Shown piece after piece: positions 1 to 9,218 of a stretch of 33,126 nt of DNA. The DNA lies in assembly GCA_947458985.1 (NCBI GenBank), contig CANHBA010000002.1:1-33126 (forward strand). The letters run 5' to 3'. The notes under the pieces were generated by a model. The model ran no database searches and had not been told where the DNA came from. It worked only from the letters and a program-made list of their open reading frames with translations. The translations under genes were made by a program, and so were the position numbers. Each line of letters starts with the position of its first letter. Positions within the stretch are counted from its first letter, which is position 1. Source of the stretch: Flavobacteriales bacterium. GTDB taxonomy: Bacteria > Bacteroidota > Bacteroidia > Flavobacteriales_D > Crocinitomicaceae.

Positions 1-1005
1 ATTTATAAATACTTTGACCATTTCTGGATCAATATCGGGATATACTCCGTGACCCAAATTTACAATATGTCTTTGACTTTTAAAGGAATTGAGCATTTTT
101 TTGGTTTCTTGCTCGATCATTTGTGGGCTACCATAGAGTACACAAGGATCTAAATTGCCTTGTAAAGTCTTTTGCTCCTGAACCAAACTTCGTGCCACAG
201 GCACTGACATGTTCCAGTCTAGGCCGATGGTGGTGCAAGACAACTGAGCAATTTCGGGCAAAGAAGCCACTGCTCCTTTTGAAAATACCGTAAATGGCGT
301 TCCTTCCAGAGCCGAACAAATTTGCTGGATGTAGCGCAAGCCAAACTCACGGTATTGGTCTTCACCAAGTATGCCTGCCCAAGAATCAAAAAGTTGGAGA
401 GCATCAGCGCCGGCTGCTAGTTGCCCTTTGAGATAGGCGATAGTGACGTCGGTAATGCGCTGTAGTAATTGATGTGCCAACAACGGCTGCGTGTAGAGTA
501 ATTTTCTGGATTCACTGAAAGTCTTGGACCCTTTACCTTCGACCATGTAACATAAGATAGTCCAGGGGGCGCCGGCAAAACCAATGAGGGGAACGCGGCC
601 GTTTAGACCTGCTTTAGTTTGTTTGAGGGCTTCAAAAACATACGACAATCTGTCTTGCACATCGATGTGGGTGTCGAGTTGGTCGAATTGTGCTTGGCTG
701 CGAATGGTATTTTCAAACCAAGGACCCTTTTGTTCAATCATTTGGTAAGGCAAACCCATTGCTTCGGGAATGACTAAAATATCTGAGAAAATGATAGCGG
801 CATCTACACCGAGTAGATCTACGGGCTGAATAGTAACTTCCGTTGCAAACTCAGGGGTTTCTACCAATTCTTTAAAGCCAGAGAGCTTGGCGCGAACGGC
901 GCGGTATTCTGGTAAGATTCGGCCTGCCTGACGCATAAGCCATACTGGATAGCGCTCGATGGCCTCGCCACGGTGCGCGCGTAGAAATAAGTCGTTTTGA
1001 AACAT
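1..1005 (-). CDS. hemE: Uroporphyrinogen decarboxylase, 3' end cut by window start
   Basis: The enzyme decarboxylates the four acetate side chains of uroporphyrinogen III to give coproporphyrinogen III in cytosolic heme synthesis. Reading the minus strand from the ATG at 1005 gives 335 codons with no stop. The family is usually about 340-350 aa, so only the last few residues are missing. Both family signatures are visible: [16 protein letters not shown] near residue 21, with the substrate-binding Arg residues, and GFAGAPWTI near residue 130. The DSWAG segment is also typical. The gene lies 18 nt downstream of ung on the same strand. It has its own TAnnTTTG box 5 nt before the ATG, so it may be transcribed alone as well as with ung. 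The identification is firm from conserved motifs. Confidence 0.95.
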   Translation of the reverse strand, partial: MFQNDLFLRAHRGEAIERYPVWLMRQAGRILPEYRAVRAKLSGFKELVETPEFATEVTIQPVDLLGVDAAIIFSDILVIPEAMGLPYQMIEQKGPWFENTIRSQAQFDQLDTHIDVQDRLSYVFEALKQTKAGLNGRVPLIGFAGAPWTILCYMVEGKGSKTFSESRKLLYTQPLLAHQLLQRITDVTIAYLKGQLAAGADALQLFDSWAGILGEDQYREFGLRYIQQICSALEGTPFTVFSKGAVASLPEIAQLSCTTIGLDWNMSVPVARSLVQEQKTLQGNLDPCVLYGSPQMIEQETKKMLNSFKSQRHIVNLGHGVYPDIDPEMVKVFIN

Positions 1006-1010
1006 CTTTG

Positions 1011-1018
1011 CAAAGGTA
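1011..1018 (-). promoter_or_regulatory. -7 box TACCTTTG before hemE
   Basis: TACCTTTG matches the Bacteroidota -7 consensus TAnnTTTG. It lies in the 18-nt gap between ung and hemE, 5 nt before the hemE ATG, so a transcript from it would start almost at the start codon. No clear -33 TTG is seen at the usual spacing. Confidence 0.45.
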
Positions 1019-1023
1019 AGCAA

Positions 1024-1695
1024 TTACCATTGAATTTCTTGCTTGCCCAGCATGCGCAAAAACGCATTTGTTTTGCTGAACGGCTTGCTTCCAAAAAAAC
1101 CGCGGTGAGCTGCCAATGGCGAAGGGTGCACCGCTTTTAAAATCAAGTGCTTAGTAGCATCAATCCGACTTGCTTTGGCTTGGGCTTTTGCGCCCCAAAG
1201 GATAAACACCATATTTTCTTTATTGCTGGCAATTTTTTCAATGACAGCATCTGTAAATTGTTCCCAACCCCAATTTTTATGGCTATCCGCCTGCCCTTCG
1301 TGTACCGTTAGAACAGAATTGAGCAACAAAACACCTTGCTGCGCCCAATGCGTAAGATCGCCGTTTTTCAAATCTGGAAGTGCAAGGTCATTTTTTCTCT
1401 CTTTAAAAATATTTACCAAGCTTTTGGGTAATGGCCGGACATCGGAAGCGACTGAAAAGCATAAACCGTTCGCATGACCCTTCGTTGGATACGGATCTTG
1501 GCCTAAAATAACCACGCAGAGATCTTCCCAAGGACACAATTCAAAAGCTTTGAAAAGTTGATCTTGAGGCGGAAAAACAAGGGGATCCGAAAGCAAATAG
1601 GCTTGCGCTACTTTTTCTTGGAGTGATAAAAAATAGGGGGTATTGAATTGATCCACCAAAATAGGATACCAAGTTGAATCTGAAGGAAAATTCAT
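1024..1695 (-). CDS. ung: Uracil-DNA glycosylase, family 1
   Basis: This enzyme removes uracil from DNA, starting base-excision repair in the cytoplasm. The 223-aa protein has the usual family-1 length. It carries the water-activating motif GQDPYP at residues 65-70 (catalytic Asp67), the uracil-pocket segment ending GLCFS near 77-81, the GVLLLNSVLTV strand near 121-131, and the Leu-loop motif HPSPL at 190-194. The ATG at 1695 is used because the N-terminus WYPIL aligns with the usual family start. The gene begins 1 nt after the stop of the upstream BNR-repeat gene and is followed by hemE 18 nt later, so it is likely co-transcribed with its neighbours. No missing catalytic residue is seen. Confidence 0.96.
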   Translation of the reverse strand: MNFPSDSTWYPILVDQFNTPYFLSLQEKVAQAYLLSDPLVFPPQDQLFKAFELCPWEDLCVVILGQDPYPTKGHANGLCFSVASDVRPLPKSLVNIFKERKNDLALPDLKNGDLTHWAQQGVLLLNSVLTVHEGQADSHKNWGWEQFTDAVIEKIASNKENMVFILWGAKAQAKASRIDATKHLILKAVHPSPLAAHRGFFGSKPFSKTNAFLRMLGKQEIQW

Positions 1696-1696
1696 A

Positions 1697-2968
1697 TTAG
1701 TCGAGATCTATCAAGGCCACCCACAAGGTGATTTTACCGCTGTCCATGCGCGGCCAAATGGGGCGAATTCTTCCATCATAGGCAGCTATGCCTAGATAAT
1801 CTCCAAAGAAAACCATCGGATTAGGCACAAAAGACTGAGTGGAAACGCGTTGTTCCTTGAAAGTTTGACCTCCATCGGTGCTAGTGGCCCAAATGACGTC
1901 TGTTTGGTTGTCTTTGAAGCGTCTGCGGTCGTAGTACACAAAATGAAGGTCGCCACGAACGGGGTCAATGGCCATGGAAGTCAGGAATTGATGACGCGGC
2001 TCTTTGTCTTGATTCACACGAATAGGTTCAGACCAAGTGAGGCCTCCATCGCTTGATTTCAAGAGCCAAACGTCGGTGTTGTCGGGTCCATTGCGTTGGT
2101 CGCACCAATTGAGATAAAGTGTTCCGTTATTGGGACCGCCGCTTAAATCGGACATCAAAAAAGGCAAACCGTTGGCGCGGTATATGCCCGGAATTTGGAT
2201 ATCCCAACCTCCAATATGGTCTGAGAGTTTGCGCTCTTCAGCCAACCAAGTGAGGCCACCGTCGGTAGATTTTTGAAACATGATGCCGCGCGGACCGGTC
2301 CAACAAACATAGATTTCGCCATTTGGGCCTAATGCCGGTACGGCGCCTTCTACGGTGTTGTCGCCATCTAGGCAGTCGCCGCCGAATTTGGAAATCCGAA
2401 GCGGGGCAGTCCAGCTAAGGCCCCGGTCGGTAGATTTTGAAAAAACAATGATGGAGGTGTCTTTAGGATCGGCTGAATCGTAGGCATCGAACTGCGTCCA
2501 GGTCATGTAAAGTACGTTTGTTTTGGGGTCGATCACTACCCAATGTTTGTCTTGCACTTTTGTACCGTTGGGTTTAGGGAAAGAACCTTTCGAGAATTGA
2601 CCCGGTTTGTCGGCAAACTGACATACAATACGGTCTAGATGACTTGATTTATCGTAATCACTGAGGTGAAAATAATACAATCTACCTTGTTGGTCGTATT
2701 GCAAAACCGGATCGCCAAATACACCATAAGGGCTTTTTAAAGCGCTTGACTTCCAGGTTTGACCGCCATCCGACGAATAGTGATAGCCCTGTAAGACGGT
2801 TCCGGCAGAAAGCTCATCGGGATTGCGCGGATTGATGGCAATAGAAGGCTCGCATTCGTTGAACGCATATTTGGCAGCCACCGGTGGAATTTGAACATTT
2901 TTAACAGGCTGCGCTTGGAGTGCGAACGCTAAAAGGTTAGCGCAACCAATAAGTAAGTAACGGCGCAT
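1697..2968 (-). CDS. Secreted BNR/Asp-box repeat protein (sialidase-like fold)
   Basis: The protein is 423 aa from the ATG at 2968. That start is preferred over an upstream in-frame ATG at 3007 because it gives a clean signal peptide (MRRYLLIGCANLLAFALQAQ). Five Asp-box repeats are visible (SSDGGQTW, STDRGLSW, STDGGLTW, SSDGGLTW, STDGGQTF), which mark a beta-propeller of the sialidase/BNR superfamily. The FRIP motif and Arg triad of true exo-sialidases are not evident, so enzyme activity on sialic acid cannot be claimed. The protein is probably periplasmic or exported. The start lies 32 nt inside the end of the M61 peptidase gene, suggesting translational coupling, and ung follows after 1 nt. 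The fold is confident; the function is unknown. Confidence 0.8.
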   Translation of the reverse strand: MRRYLLIGCANLLAFALQAQPVKNVQIPPVAAKYAFNECEPSIAINPRNPDELSAGTVLQGYHYSSDGGQTWKSSALKSPYGVFGDPVLQYDQQGRLYYFHLSDYDKSSHLDRIVCQFADKPGQFSKGSFPKPNGTKVQDKHWVVIDPKTNVLYMTWTQFDAYDSADPKDTSIIVFSKSTDRGLSWTAPLRISKFGGDCLDGDNTVEGAVPALGPNGEIYVCWTGPRGIMFQKSTDGGLTWLAEERKLSDHIGGWDIQIPGIYRANGLPFLMSDLSGGPNNGTLYLNWCDQRNGPDNTDVWLLKSSDGGLTWSEPIRVNQDKEPRHQFLTSMAIDPVRGDLHFVYYDRRRFKDNQTDVIWATSTDGGQTFKEQRVSTQSFVPNPMVFFGDYLGIAAYDGRIRPIWPRMDSGKITLWVALIDLD

Positions 2969-4706
2969 TGAGATCTTTAATTTGAAGTGAGAATTGTGGT
3001 TTGGCATAGGTTTTCATGACGCATTTGGTGCTAAATAATTTACCATCTCGAGATAGTAACAATTCCATAGAAACACCCGGCTGTAGGTTGTTGTATTTGT
3101 TTTCCAAACCTGCTTTATCTATTCTGTAACCGTCACAGGCAAGTATTTCATCGCCTACGCTAATGCCCGCATCTTCGGCTGCAGAACCGCTTCGAACTGT
3201 TCTCACCTTTAGTACTTCGCCTGGTTCCAATGCAGCTCCAAAGTTGGTTAGGGTACTGGTCTGATCGGTCACTTTAAGACCCATTGGTTCAAAGTATTTT
3301 TGGTAGGGGATGATCGCCGTTCCGTTGACATATTGCGTGAAAAATGCGTGTAGGTCTTCGCCACAATAATTGGCTAATTCTTGTTCAAATTCGGTCTCGG
3401 AAAAACCGCGTTTGAGGTCTAGAGCATATTTTTGATAAAGCAGCTGCATGAAACCATCTAAGCTTTGTTTGCCTTTTGATCTTTGAATGAGGTAGGCATC
3501 TAAAACCGCACCAATGACTGCTCCACGCGAATAATAAGTCATGGTGGTATTGCTCGAATTTTCATTGGGGCGGTAAGCTTTGATCCAGGCGTCAAAACTC
3601 GCATGCGCAACGGGCTGTACCCTCGAGCCAGGGCTTCCTTCGACATAATTGATTTGCGACTGCAACTTGTTGAGAAAGTCAGCCTTGGTGTAAAATCCGG
3701 CGCGCAAAAGCAGCAACTCATCGTAATAGGAGGTAATGCCTTCCATGACCCAAAGCAAAGACGTATAGCATTCTTGGTCGTAATTAAATGGGCCTAATTC
3801 AATAGGGCGAATGCGCTTGACATTCCACAAATGAAAATACTCATGGGCCACCAAATTGATGAAGCCTAAATAATTGGAACCTGTATAAGACCAACGGCTT
3901 ACGCTGAGCACACAAGAATTGAGATGTTCTAAGCCGCCTTGGCCGTCCGTAACGTTGTGCACAATAAAGAGGTAATCTTGATTGGGGTTGCTTCCAAATA
4001 CCGCTGTTGCAGCCTCTACTACTTTGGCCATGTCGCGCTGAAGTTCTGCAATATTGTAGTTGGCTTCTCCGTACATCGCCACGCGGTGACGCACTCCGGC
4101 AGCCATAAAAGAAAACTCTTGTTGGTTGCCAATCTCGATGGGGCTGTCTACTAATTGATCGTAGTCTTTGAAAACAAAACTTTGGCAACCAGGTTCTGAT
4201 TTAAAATCGGCAGGCGCCAAAGCCGTACTTACTTTCTTGAAGCTGGCATGTGGGTAAATTTTGAGAACGCCGAGCTGATTGCGGGTTTCTTCGGTATACA
4301 TGAATACACCTGCACCAGCTACAAAACCGTGTGTGTTGTCTAAAAATGGGGTTCGAACCGGCAACTCAAAGGCATAGACTTCATAAAAAACTGTATAAGA
4401 GGCCGTGCCATTGCATTGTACTTCCCAAGCATTTTTTGCTTTCTTTTTGACGGTAAGTTCTTTTCCCTGCGCATCAATGGCACGCACCTGATTGAGGTTC
4501 TTGGAAAATTCACGCACTAAATAAGAGCCTGGCGTCCAAACGGGTAATTTGAATTCTTGTACCGCAGCTGTATTTTCCTGAACATCAATTTTCACCGCAA
4601 AATAATGCGAATTAGGTTGTGGCATTGACAAATGGTAGGTCAGTTTACTGGCTTGCAGCGCAAAAGGAAGCCAAAACAATAGAAGAAGAAAATAACGTGA
4701 TTTCAT
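2937..4706 (-). CDS. M61 family metallopeptidase with PDZ domain, secreted
   Basis: The protein is 589 aa from the ATG at 4706, preferred over an in-frame ATG at 4733 because it begins directly with a signal peptide (MKSRYFLLLLFWLPFALQA). An N-terminal M61 beta domain is followed by the catalytic domain with GLEH at about 258-261 and the zinc motif HEYFH at 288-292, then a C-terminal PDZ domain (around AAEDAGISVGDEIL). This is the architecture of glycyl-aminopeptidase-like M61 proteases. It probably acts on peptides in the periplasm or outside the cell. The gene overlaps the downstream BNR-repeat gene by 32 nt and follows purT by 56 nt. That gap has no exact TAnnTTTG box. The family is clear; the substrate is unknown. 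Confidence 0.9.
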   Translation of the reverse strand: MKSRYFLLLLFWLPFALQASKLTYHLSMPQPNSHYFAVKIDVQENTAAVQEFKLPVWTPGSYLVREFSKNLNQVRAIDAQGKELTVKKKAKNAWEVQCNGTASYTVFYEVYAFELPVRTPFLDNTHGFVAGAGVFMYTEETRNQLGVLKIYPHASFKKVSTALAPADFKSEPGCQSFVFKDYDQLVDSPIEIGNQQEFSFMAAGVRHRVAMYGEANYNIAELQRDMAKVVEAATAVFGSNPNQDYLFIVHNVTDGQGGLEHLNSCVLSVSRWSYTGSNYLGFINLVAHEYFHLWNVKRIRPIELGPFNYDQECYTSLLWVMEGITSYYDELLLLRAGFYTKADFLNKLQSQINYVEGSPGSRVQPVAHASFDAWIKAYRPNENSSNTTMTYYSRGAVIGAVLDAYLIQRSKGKQSLDGFMQLLYQKYALDLKRGFSETEFEQELANYCGEDLHAFFTQYVNGTAIIPYQKYFEPMGLKVTDQTSTLTNFGAALEPGEVLKVRTVRSGSAAEDAGISVGDEILACDGYRIDKAGLENKYNNLQPGVSMELLLSRDGKLFSTKCVMKTYAKPQFSLQIKDLNAPLLTYWLR

Positions 4707-4762
4707 GGGGTATTTAAATAAATGATAGTTCAAGATGACAAGTGCATTTGTTGAGTCAAAAG

Positions 4763-5926
4763 TTATTCCAAAATCTGAATACTTGCCGCATCTAATTTTG
4801 CTTTTTGGACCAATTCTTCTACGGACTCAGTTCCAAAACGCAAAGCAACTGCCATTCGGCGATACGGACGCATAGTTGGTTTACCAAAAATGCGCACTTC
4901 TGTATTTGGATCTTGTAAAACGAGGTCGAGGCCTGCAAAAGAAGGTGCGCTATTGCTGTTGTGCTGCGCAAGTACAACTGCACTCGCTCCGTTTTGGAGT
5001 TGCCTAATTTCTGAAATAGGCAAGCCGAGTACGGCACGCGCATGTAGTTCAAATTCATTGAGGTTCTGGGTGCCTGCAAGCGTAACCATTCCGGTGTCGT
5101 GCGGGCGCGGTGAAAGCTCTGAAAAATAGGCGCCTTCAGGGGTGATAAAAAACTCGACGCCCCAAATTCCGGCGCCGCCGAGTTCTTGGGTAACGCGTGC
5201 TGCCATGTCTTGGGCCTCCGCTAAGTGGTCCGGATTCATGGGCATTGGTTGCCAACTTTCTTGGTAGTCGCCGCGCTCCTGGCGGTGGCCAATTGGCGCA
5301 CAAAATAAAGTTGGGCCGTTTTGTTGGGTGACTGTTAATAGCGTGATTTCGTAATCAAAATTGATGAAGCCCTCCACAATAACCTCCTTGAGGTCGCCTC
5401 TCGAGCCTTCCATGGCGTAGGTCCAGGCTGTTTCGATATCTGCTTCGGTTCTGATCACAGACTGCCCCTTTCCAGAACTGGACATCAGTGGCTTAACCAC
5501 ACAAGGATAACCACAAAAAGCTACGCCTTGCTTCAGTTCTTCAAGCGAAGTTGCATAACGGTAAGGTGCCGTGCGGACGCCTACTTTCTGGGCTGCTAAA
5601 TCGCGGATCGCCTTGCGGTTCATGGTAAAATTAGCGGCTTTTGCACTGGGTACAACTTGGATACCTTGTGCCTCGTAGTCATAAAATCTTTCGGTTCTAA
5701 TGGCTTCAATTTCAGGGACAATGATATTTGGCTGATGCTTCGCTACAACCATGTCGAGGGCTGCTGCGTCTAACATATCGATGACCTCAAACTGATCTGC
5801 CACTTGCATTGCAGGCGCTCCTGCATAGCTATCTACCGCAATAACTGTTTGACCATATCGTTTGGCTGCAATAGCGAACTCTTTTCCGAGTTCACCTGAG
5901 CCGAGTAAGAGAATTTTGAACTTCAT
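4763..5926 (-). CDS. purT: Formate-dependent phosphoribosylglycinamide formyltransferase
   Basis: PurT makes formylglycinamide ribonucleotide from GAR, formate and ATP, the folate-independent version of the third purine synthesis step. The 387-aa ATP-grasp protein matches the usual length. It starts with the nucleotide-fold motif GSGELGKE at 9-16, has VPEIEAIRT near 70, [12 protein letters not shown] in the ATP-grasp loop near 147-158, and [14 protein letters not shown] near 265-278, which is characteristic of PurT as against PurK. It is transcribed divergently from the VTC-domain gene across a 50-nt gap with a -7 box on each strand. Its own box ends 4 nt before the ATG, suggesting a leaderless message. 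The identification is firm. Confidence 0.95.
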   Translation of the reverse strand: MKFKILLLGSGELGKEFAIAAKRYGQTVIAVDSYAGAPAMQVADQFEVIDMLDAAALDMVVAKHQPNIIVPEIEAIRTERFYDYEAQGIQVVPSAKAANFTMNRKAIRDLAAQKVGVRTAPYRYATSLEELKQGVAFCGYPCVVKPLMSSSGKGQSVIRTEADIETAWTYAMEGSRGDLKEVIVEGFINFDYEITLLTVTQQNGPTLFCAPIGHRQERGDYQESWQPMPMNPDHLAEAQDMAARVTQELGGAGIWGVEFFITPEGAYFSELSPRPHDTGMVTLAGTQNLNEFELHARAVLGLPISEIRQLQNGASAVVLAQHNSNSAPSFAGLDLVLQDPNTEVRIFGKPTMRPYRRMAVALRFGTESVEELVQKAKLDAASIQILE

Positions 5927-5930
5927 GAAG

Positions 5931-5938
5931 CAAATGTA
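5931..5938 (-). promoter_or_regulatory. -7 box TACATTTG before purT
   Basis: TACATTTG fits TAnnTTTG exactly and is separated from the purT ATG by only 4 nt (CTTC). No TTG is found 17-21 nt upstream. If used, the mRNA would have essentially no 5' leader. Confidence 0.45.
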
Positions 5939-5959
5939 AGCAAACAGCTAAGAATTTGT

Positions 5960-5967
5960 TATTTTTG
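5960..5967 (+). promoter_or_regulatory. -7 box TATTTTTG before the VTC-domain gene and long operon
   Basis: TATTTTTG fits TAnnTTTG and lies 9 nt before the ATG at 5977, in the divergent gap with purT. It is the best candidate promoter for the 11-gene plus-strand operon. The -33 element is not evident. Confidence 0.45.
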
Positions 5968-5976
5968 GAAACATAG

Positions 5977-6732
5977 ATGAGTGATATTAAGATAGCAATC
6001 GAGCAGTTTGACCCCATAGACCTCCGCGAAATGGCCGATGTCAACCTGATGAACCGCGTAGATACCAAGTTTGCCTTTCGCCAAGACGACCTTTTGCGTT
6101 TTCTACCAATTTTAGCTGCCGATTACCGCGCACTCAAGGTAGAGGGCACTATGCTACCTCACTATGAAAGCCTTTATTTCGACGATTCTTCTTTTTCTTT
6201 TTTCCGAGACCACCACAATGGTAAAGCAGACCGCTTTAAAGTGCGGATCAGAAAATACGTCGAATCCAATATCCATTTTTTAGAAATCAAGCACAAAATC
6301 AAAGGAAGAACCGACAAACGCCGCATCCTGACCCATGATTTCAACGAGCTTCAGGACGAAAAAGAACGCGACTTTCTACGCAGGCAACTCAACGAAGATG
6401 CGCAACTCGTTCCTACCATGTGGAATGCTTTTCAACGCATTACACTCGTTTCTAAAACCAGTAAAGAACGGCTCACCCTTGACTTCAACATCCATTTTCA
6501 TATGGGAGAGGTCAAGCGCGATTTTGCCCAACTCGTCATTGCCGAACTCAAACAAGAATCCCTAGACCGCAACTCGCCTTTTTACAAACTCATGAAAAAA
6601 GAGCGGATCAGACCCTATCGCCTTTCCAAATATTGCATTGGCAGTGTCGAAATCTACGGTGAAGAAGTACTCAAATTCAATCGCTTCAAAAAGAAGCTTC
6701 TCTTTTTAAATAAAATCAACCATGCTAACTGA
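5977..6732 (+). CDS. VTC-domain protein (polyphosphate polymerase-like)
   Basis: The 251-aa protein is a stand-alone VTC domain, the triphosphate-tunnel fold that makes polyphosphate from ATP in the yeast vacuolar transporter chaperone. Visible tunnel features are NRVDTKF at 26-32, the strand FKVRIRKY at 87-94 with alternating basic residues, EIKHKIKG at 103-110, and the late Arg/Lys-rich RIRPYRLSKY segment. No membrane segment or signal peptide is seen, so it is cytoplasmic. It overlaps by 11 nt the next gene, a DUF4956 membrane protein, which is a common partner of bacterial VTC proteins. This suggests a membrane-associated pair. Activity as a polyphosphate polymerase is inferred from the fold, not proven. 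Confidence 0.85.
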   Translation: MSDIKIAIEQFDPIDLREMADVNLMNRVDTKFAFRQDDLLRFLPILAADYRALKVEGTMLPHYESLYFDDSSFSFFRDHHNGKADRFKVRIRKYVESNIHFLEIKHKIKGRTDKRRILTHDFNELQDEKERDFLRRQLNEDAQLVPTMWNAFQRITLVSKTSKERLTLDFNIHFHMGEVKRDFAQLVIAELKQESLDRNSPFYKLMKKERIRPYRLSKYCIGSVEIYGEEVLKFNRFKKKLLFLNKINHAN

Positions 6733-7393
6733 TCTCTTATTCCTACTTCCACTTAAAAAAGCTATTACCCCAAACAGCATTACCTGGTTCAGCGAGGACT
6801 TCTACGGTCTGCTCATCCGACTCGGCATCAATCTTTTCTTCCTGACCATACTCATCAGGGTGTTATACTATACCAAAACGCGTCGCAAGGACTACCTTTT
6901 TACGTATTACTTAATTGGAACCATCACTTTTTTCTTGTGCTTTGGCCTCATGCAAATGGACATTGACACCGGAATGGGCTTAGGTTTATTCGCTATTTTC
7001 GGCATCATTCGCTACCGTACAGACGCCATTGAAATCAAAGAAATGACCTATCTCTTTATGATCATTGGCATCAGTGTAGTCAATGCATTAGCATCCAACG
7101 AACTCAGTATTTCTGAAGTCGGCGTCATCAACGTAACTGTCGTGTTATTAACCTACCTCTTAGAAAATGTGTGGTTAATGAAGCACGAAACGCGCAAGAC
7201 CATCAACTACGAGCGCATAGACCTCATCAAGCCCGAGAACCAAGATTTACTCAAAGCTGACCTCGAAAAACGTACAGGTCTTACTATCAACCGTGTTGAA
7301 GTCGGCAAAATTGACTTCCTAAACGACACTGCAATGGTTCGGATCTACTACTTTGCAGACGAACAAGAATTTTCTGACTACCACGTACAATAA
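6722..7393 (+). CDS. DUF4956 membrane protein, partner of VTC-domain protein
   Basis: The 223-aa protein has hydrophobic membrane segments at about residues 31-46, 59-75, 83-96, 110-124 and 133-147, followed by a cytoplasmic C-terminal domain of about 75 residues. The segment GLGLFAIFGIIRYRTDAIEIKE is the hallmark of DUF4956. The start ATG lies inside the end of the VTC gene (ATG CTA ACT GA overlap of 11 nt), implying coupled translation. The family repeatedly occurs next to VTC polyphosphate polymerase-like genes, and a joint role in polyphosphate synthesis or transport across the inner membrane is an inference from that association. lpxK follows after 1 nt. Confidence 0.85.
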   Translation: MLTDLLFLLPLKKAITPNSITWFSEDFYGLLIRLGINLFFLTILIRVLYYTKTRRKDYLFTYYLIGTITFFLCFGLMQMDIDTGMGLGLFAIFGIIRYRTDAIEIKEMTYLFMIIGISVVNALASNELSISEVGVINVTVVLLTYLLENVWLMKHETRKTINYERIDLIKPENQDLLKADLEKRTGLTINRVEVGKIDFLNDTAMVRIYYFADEQEFSDYHVQ

Positions 7394-7394
7394 C

Positions 7395-8411
7395 ATGCGC
7401 CGGTTAGCGCTCTACCCTATTGCGCTCCTTTATGGGGCTGTCATTTGGTTGCGCAACCGCTGTTTTGACCTACAGCTTTTCAAGACACAACCCATCGAAG
7501 GCAAATCAATTTGCGTGGGCAACCTCGCGGTTGGTGGAACAGGCAAATCGCCACACGTTGCCTACTTCATCGAACTTCTTTGTGATCTATTACCCATACA
7601 AGTTTTAAGTCGAGGCTATGGTAGAAACACATCTGGATACCTCGAACTCACTAAAACTTCTACTGCATCCCAAGTTGGTGACGAATCCAAAATGCTTTAT
7701 GAGCAGTATCAAAACAAAGCCCAATTTGCCGTTTGTGAAAACCGTGCTTATGGCATTCAACAGCTCAGATCGAAAAAACCTGACTCCCTTATTTTACTGG
7801 ACGATGCCTTTCAACACCGACAGGTCAAAGCCGGACTAAACATTGTGCTTTCTGTGTTCGACCAGCCTATGCAGCAAGATTCGCTACTGCCCGCAGGAAG
7901 GCTCCGCGAACCCATGAGTGGACTGAACAGAGCCGATGCAATTGTCATTACCAAATGTCCAAAATTTGATACTTTCGACGCTGCGCTGTATGCCAAACAA
8001 TTTCAAAAGTGGCCAATTCCGGTATTTTTCTCGCGCTATACCTATCGAGCCCTTCAACCATTAGGTAAAATTATTCATGAGGTTCGGGAAGTTTTAATAG
8101 TGAGCGGCATCGCACTGCCAGAGCAACTGAACGAAGCTTTTGCGTCAGACATTCAAATTAGGCACAAATCCTATTCCGATCACCACGTCTATACGGCTGC
8201 TAACTTGGAAGAAATTCATCATTTTTTTGATACCTTTGCAACAGCAAACACCGCAATTGTTACAACCGCCAAAGATTGGGTTAAAATTCAGTCTTTGTTG
8301 AGCCCAAAAGACCTCCAAAAATACCCATGGTATTTACTGACTTTTGAGCTCGAATGGTCGGATCAAAATGCATTTAATCAATTTATCAGCGCTTATGTTG
8401 TCTCAAATTAA
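7395..8411 (+). CDS. lpxK: Tetraacyldisaccharide 4'-kinase
   Basis: LpxK phosphorylates the 4' position of the lipid A disaccharide at the inner membrane. The protein is 338 aa from the ATG at 7395, 1 nt after the DUF4956 stop. A longer in-frame start at 7353 would read into that gene and is not needed. An N-terminal hydrophobic segment (residues 5-20) provides membrane association. The P-loop VGGTGKSPH lies at about 46-54, and DDAFQHRQ is the conserved second motif containing the catalytic Asp and His region. It overlaps the PNP gene by 17 nt. A second lipid A gene, lpxH, lies in the same operon 5 kb downstream. Confidence 0.95.
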   Translation: MRRLALYPIALLYGAVIWLRNRCFDLQLFKTQPIEGKSICVGNLAVGGTGKSPHVAYFIELLCDLLPIQVLSRGYGRNTSGYLELTKTSTASQVGDESKMLYEQYQNKAQFAVCENRAYGIQQLRSKKPDSLILLDDAFQHRQVKAGLNIVLSVFDQPMQQDSLLPAGRLREPMSGLNRADAIVITKCPKFDTFDAALYAKQFQKWPIPVFFSRYTYRALQPLGKIIHEVREVLIVSGIALPEQLNEAFASDIQIRHKSYSDHHVYTAANLEEIHHFFDTFATANTAIVTTAKDWVKIQSLLSPKDLQKYPWYLLTFELEWSDQNAFNQFISAYVVSN

Positions 8412-9207
8412 AGAAAGTACCGCCTACATCCAAAGCAAAACAAATGTCCAACCTACAATTGGAATCATTTTAGGCACAGGCCTCGGAGGTTTAGTGAAAG
8501 AAATTGAAATCATCGACGAAATCAATTACCAAGATATCCCGCACTTCCCTGTGTCTACCGTAGAGAGTCATTCAGGCAAATTGATTTTTGGTCGAATTGG
8601 CGGCAAAAACGTTGTAGCCATGCAGGGTCGTTTTCACTATTACGAAGGATACACGCTTCAACAAGTCACCTTTCCGGTTCGCGTCATGAAACTTTTAGGC
8701 ATAGAACGCCTTTTTGTGAGCAACGCCTCGGGCGGTGTCAATCCAGATTTTGAAGTGGGTGAAATCATGGTCATGAACGACCACATCAATCTTTTTCCTG
8801 GCAACCCGCTCATCGGCAAAAACATCGACGAACTCGGGCCGCGCTTCCCAGACATGAGCGATCCTTACGACCAAGAAATGATCGACAAAGCTTGCTCCAT
8901 TGCCAAAGAGCTCGGTATTCGCGTAGCTGTTGGTTGTTATGCTGGCCTCACCGGCCCAACCCTCGAAACGCCATCCGAATACAAATACGTACGCACTATT
9001 GGCGCCGATGCCGTTGGGATGTCTACGGTACCAGAGGTCATTGTGGCGCGCCACATGAGCATTCCGTGTTTTGCTATCTCTATCATTACCGACTTAGGTG
9101 TTCCAGGAAAAATCAAAAAGGTAAGTGTACAAGACGTCATTGAAGTAGCTAGTCGTCAAGAGCCAAAAATGACTCAAATCATGAAAGAACTCATTTCTAG
9201 CATCTAA
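8395..9207 (+). CDS. punA: Purine nucleoside phosphorylase, trimeric type
   Basis: The enzyme cleaves purine nucleosides with phosphate to free base and ribose-1-phosphate (purine salvage, cytoplasm). The ATG at 8395 gives 270 aa, the usual length for the trimeric family. An ORF extended to 8344 would lie wholly within lpxK. Motifs seen are the phosphate-binding GTGLGGL near 27-33, ESHSGKL near 58-64, GRFHYYEGY near 79-87, SNASGGVNPDF near 109-119, and the base-pocket region GLTGPTLETPSEYKYV plus GMSTVPEVIVARH. It overlaps lpxK by 17 nt, and gatB follows after 11 nt. The family call is firm. The symbol follows the punA/pupG-type naming and may differ in this phylum. Confidence 0.93.
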   Translation: MLSQIKESTAYIQSKTNVQPTIGIILGTGLGGLVKEIEIIDEINYQDIPHFPVSTVESHSGKLIFGRIGGKNVVAMQGRFHYYEGYTLQQVTFPVRVMKLLGIERLFVSNASGGVNPDFEVGEIMVMNDHINLFPGNPLIGKNIDELGPRFPDMSDPYDQEMIDKACSIAKELGIRVAVGCYAGLTGPTLETPSEYKYVRTIGADAVGMSTVPEVIVARHMSIPCFAISIITDLGVPGKIKKVSVQDVIEVASRQEPKMTQIMKELISSI

Positions 9208-9218
9208 ACCAACCCAAA

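Noticed and set aside
3841..4188. 115-aa minus-strand ORF inside the M61 peptidase gene
   Set aside because: It is an alternative frame of a well-supported gene, with an Arg/Cys/Ser-rich composition typical of shadow frames.
8695..9054. 119-aa minus-strand ORF antisense to the nucleoside phosphorylase
   Set aside because: It is antisense to a conserved enzyme and lacks any promoter-like box or recognisable domain.
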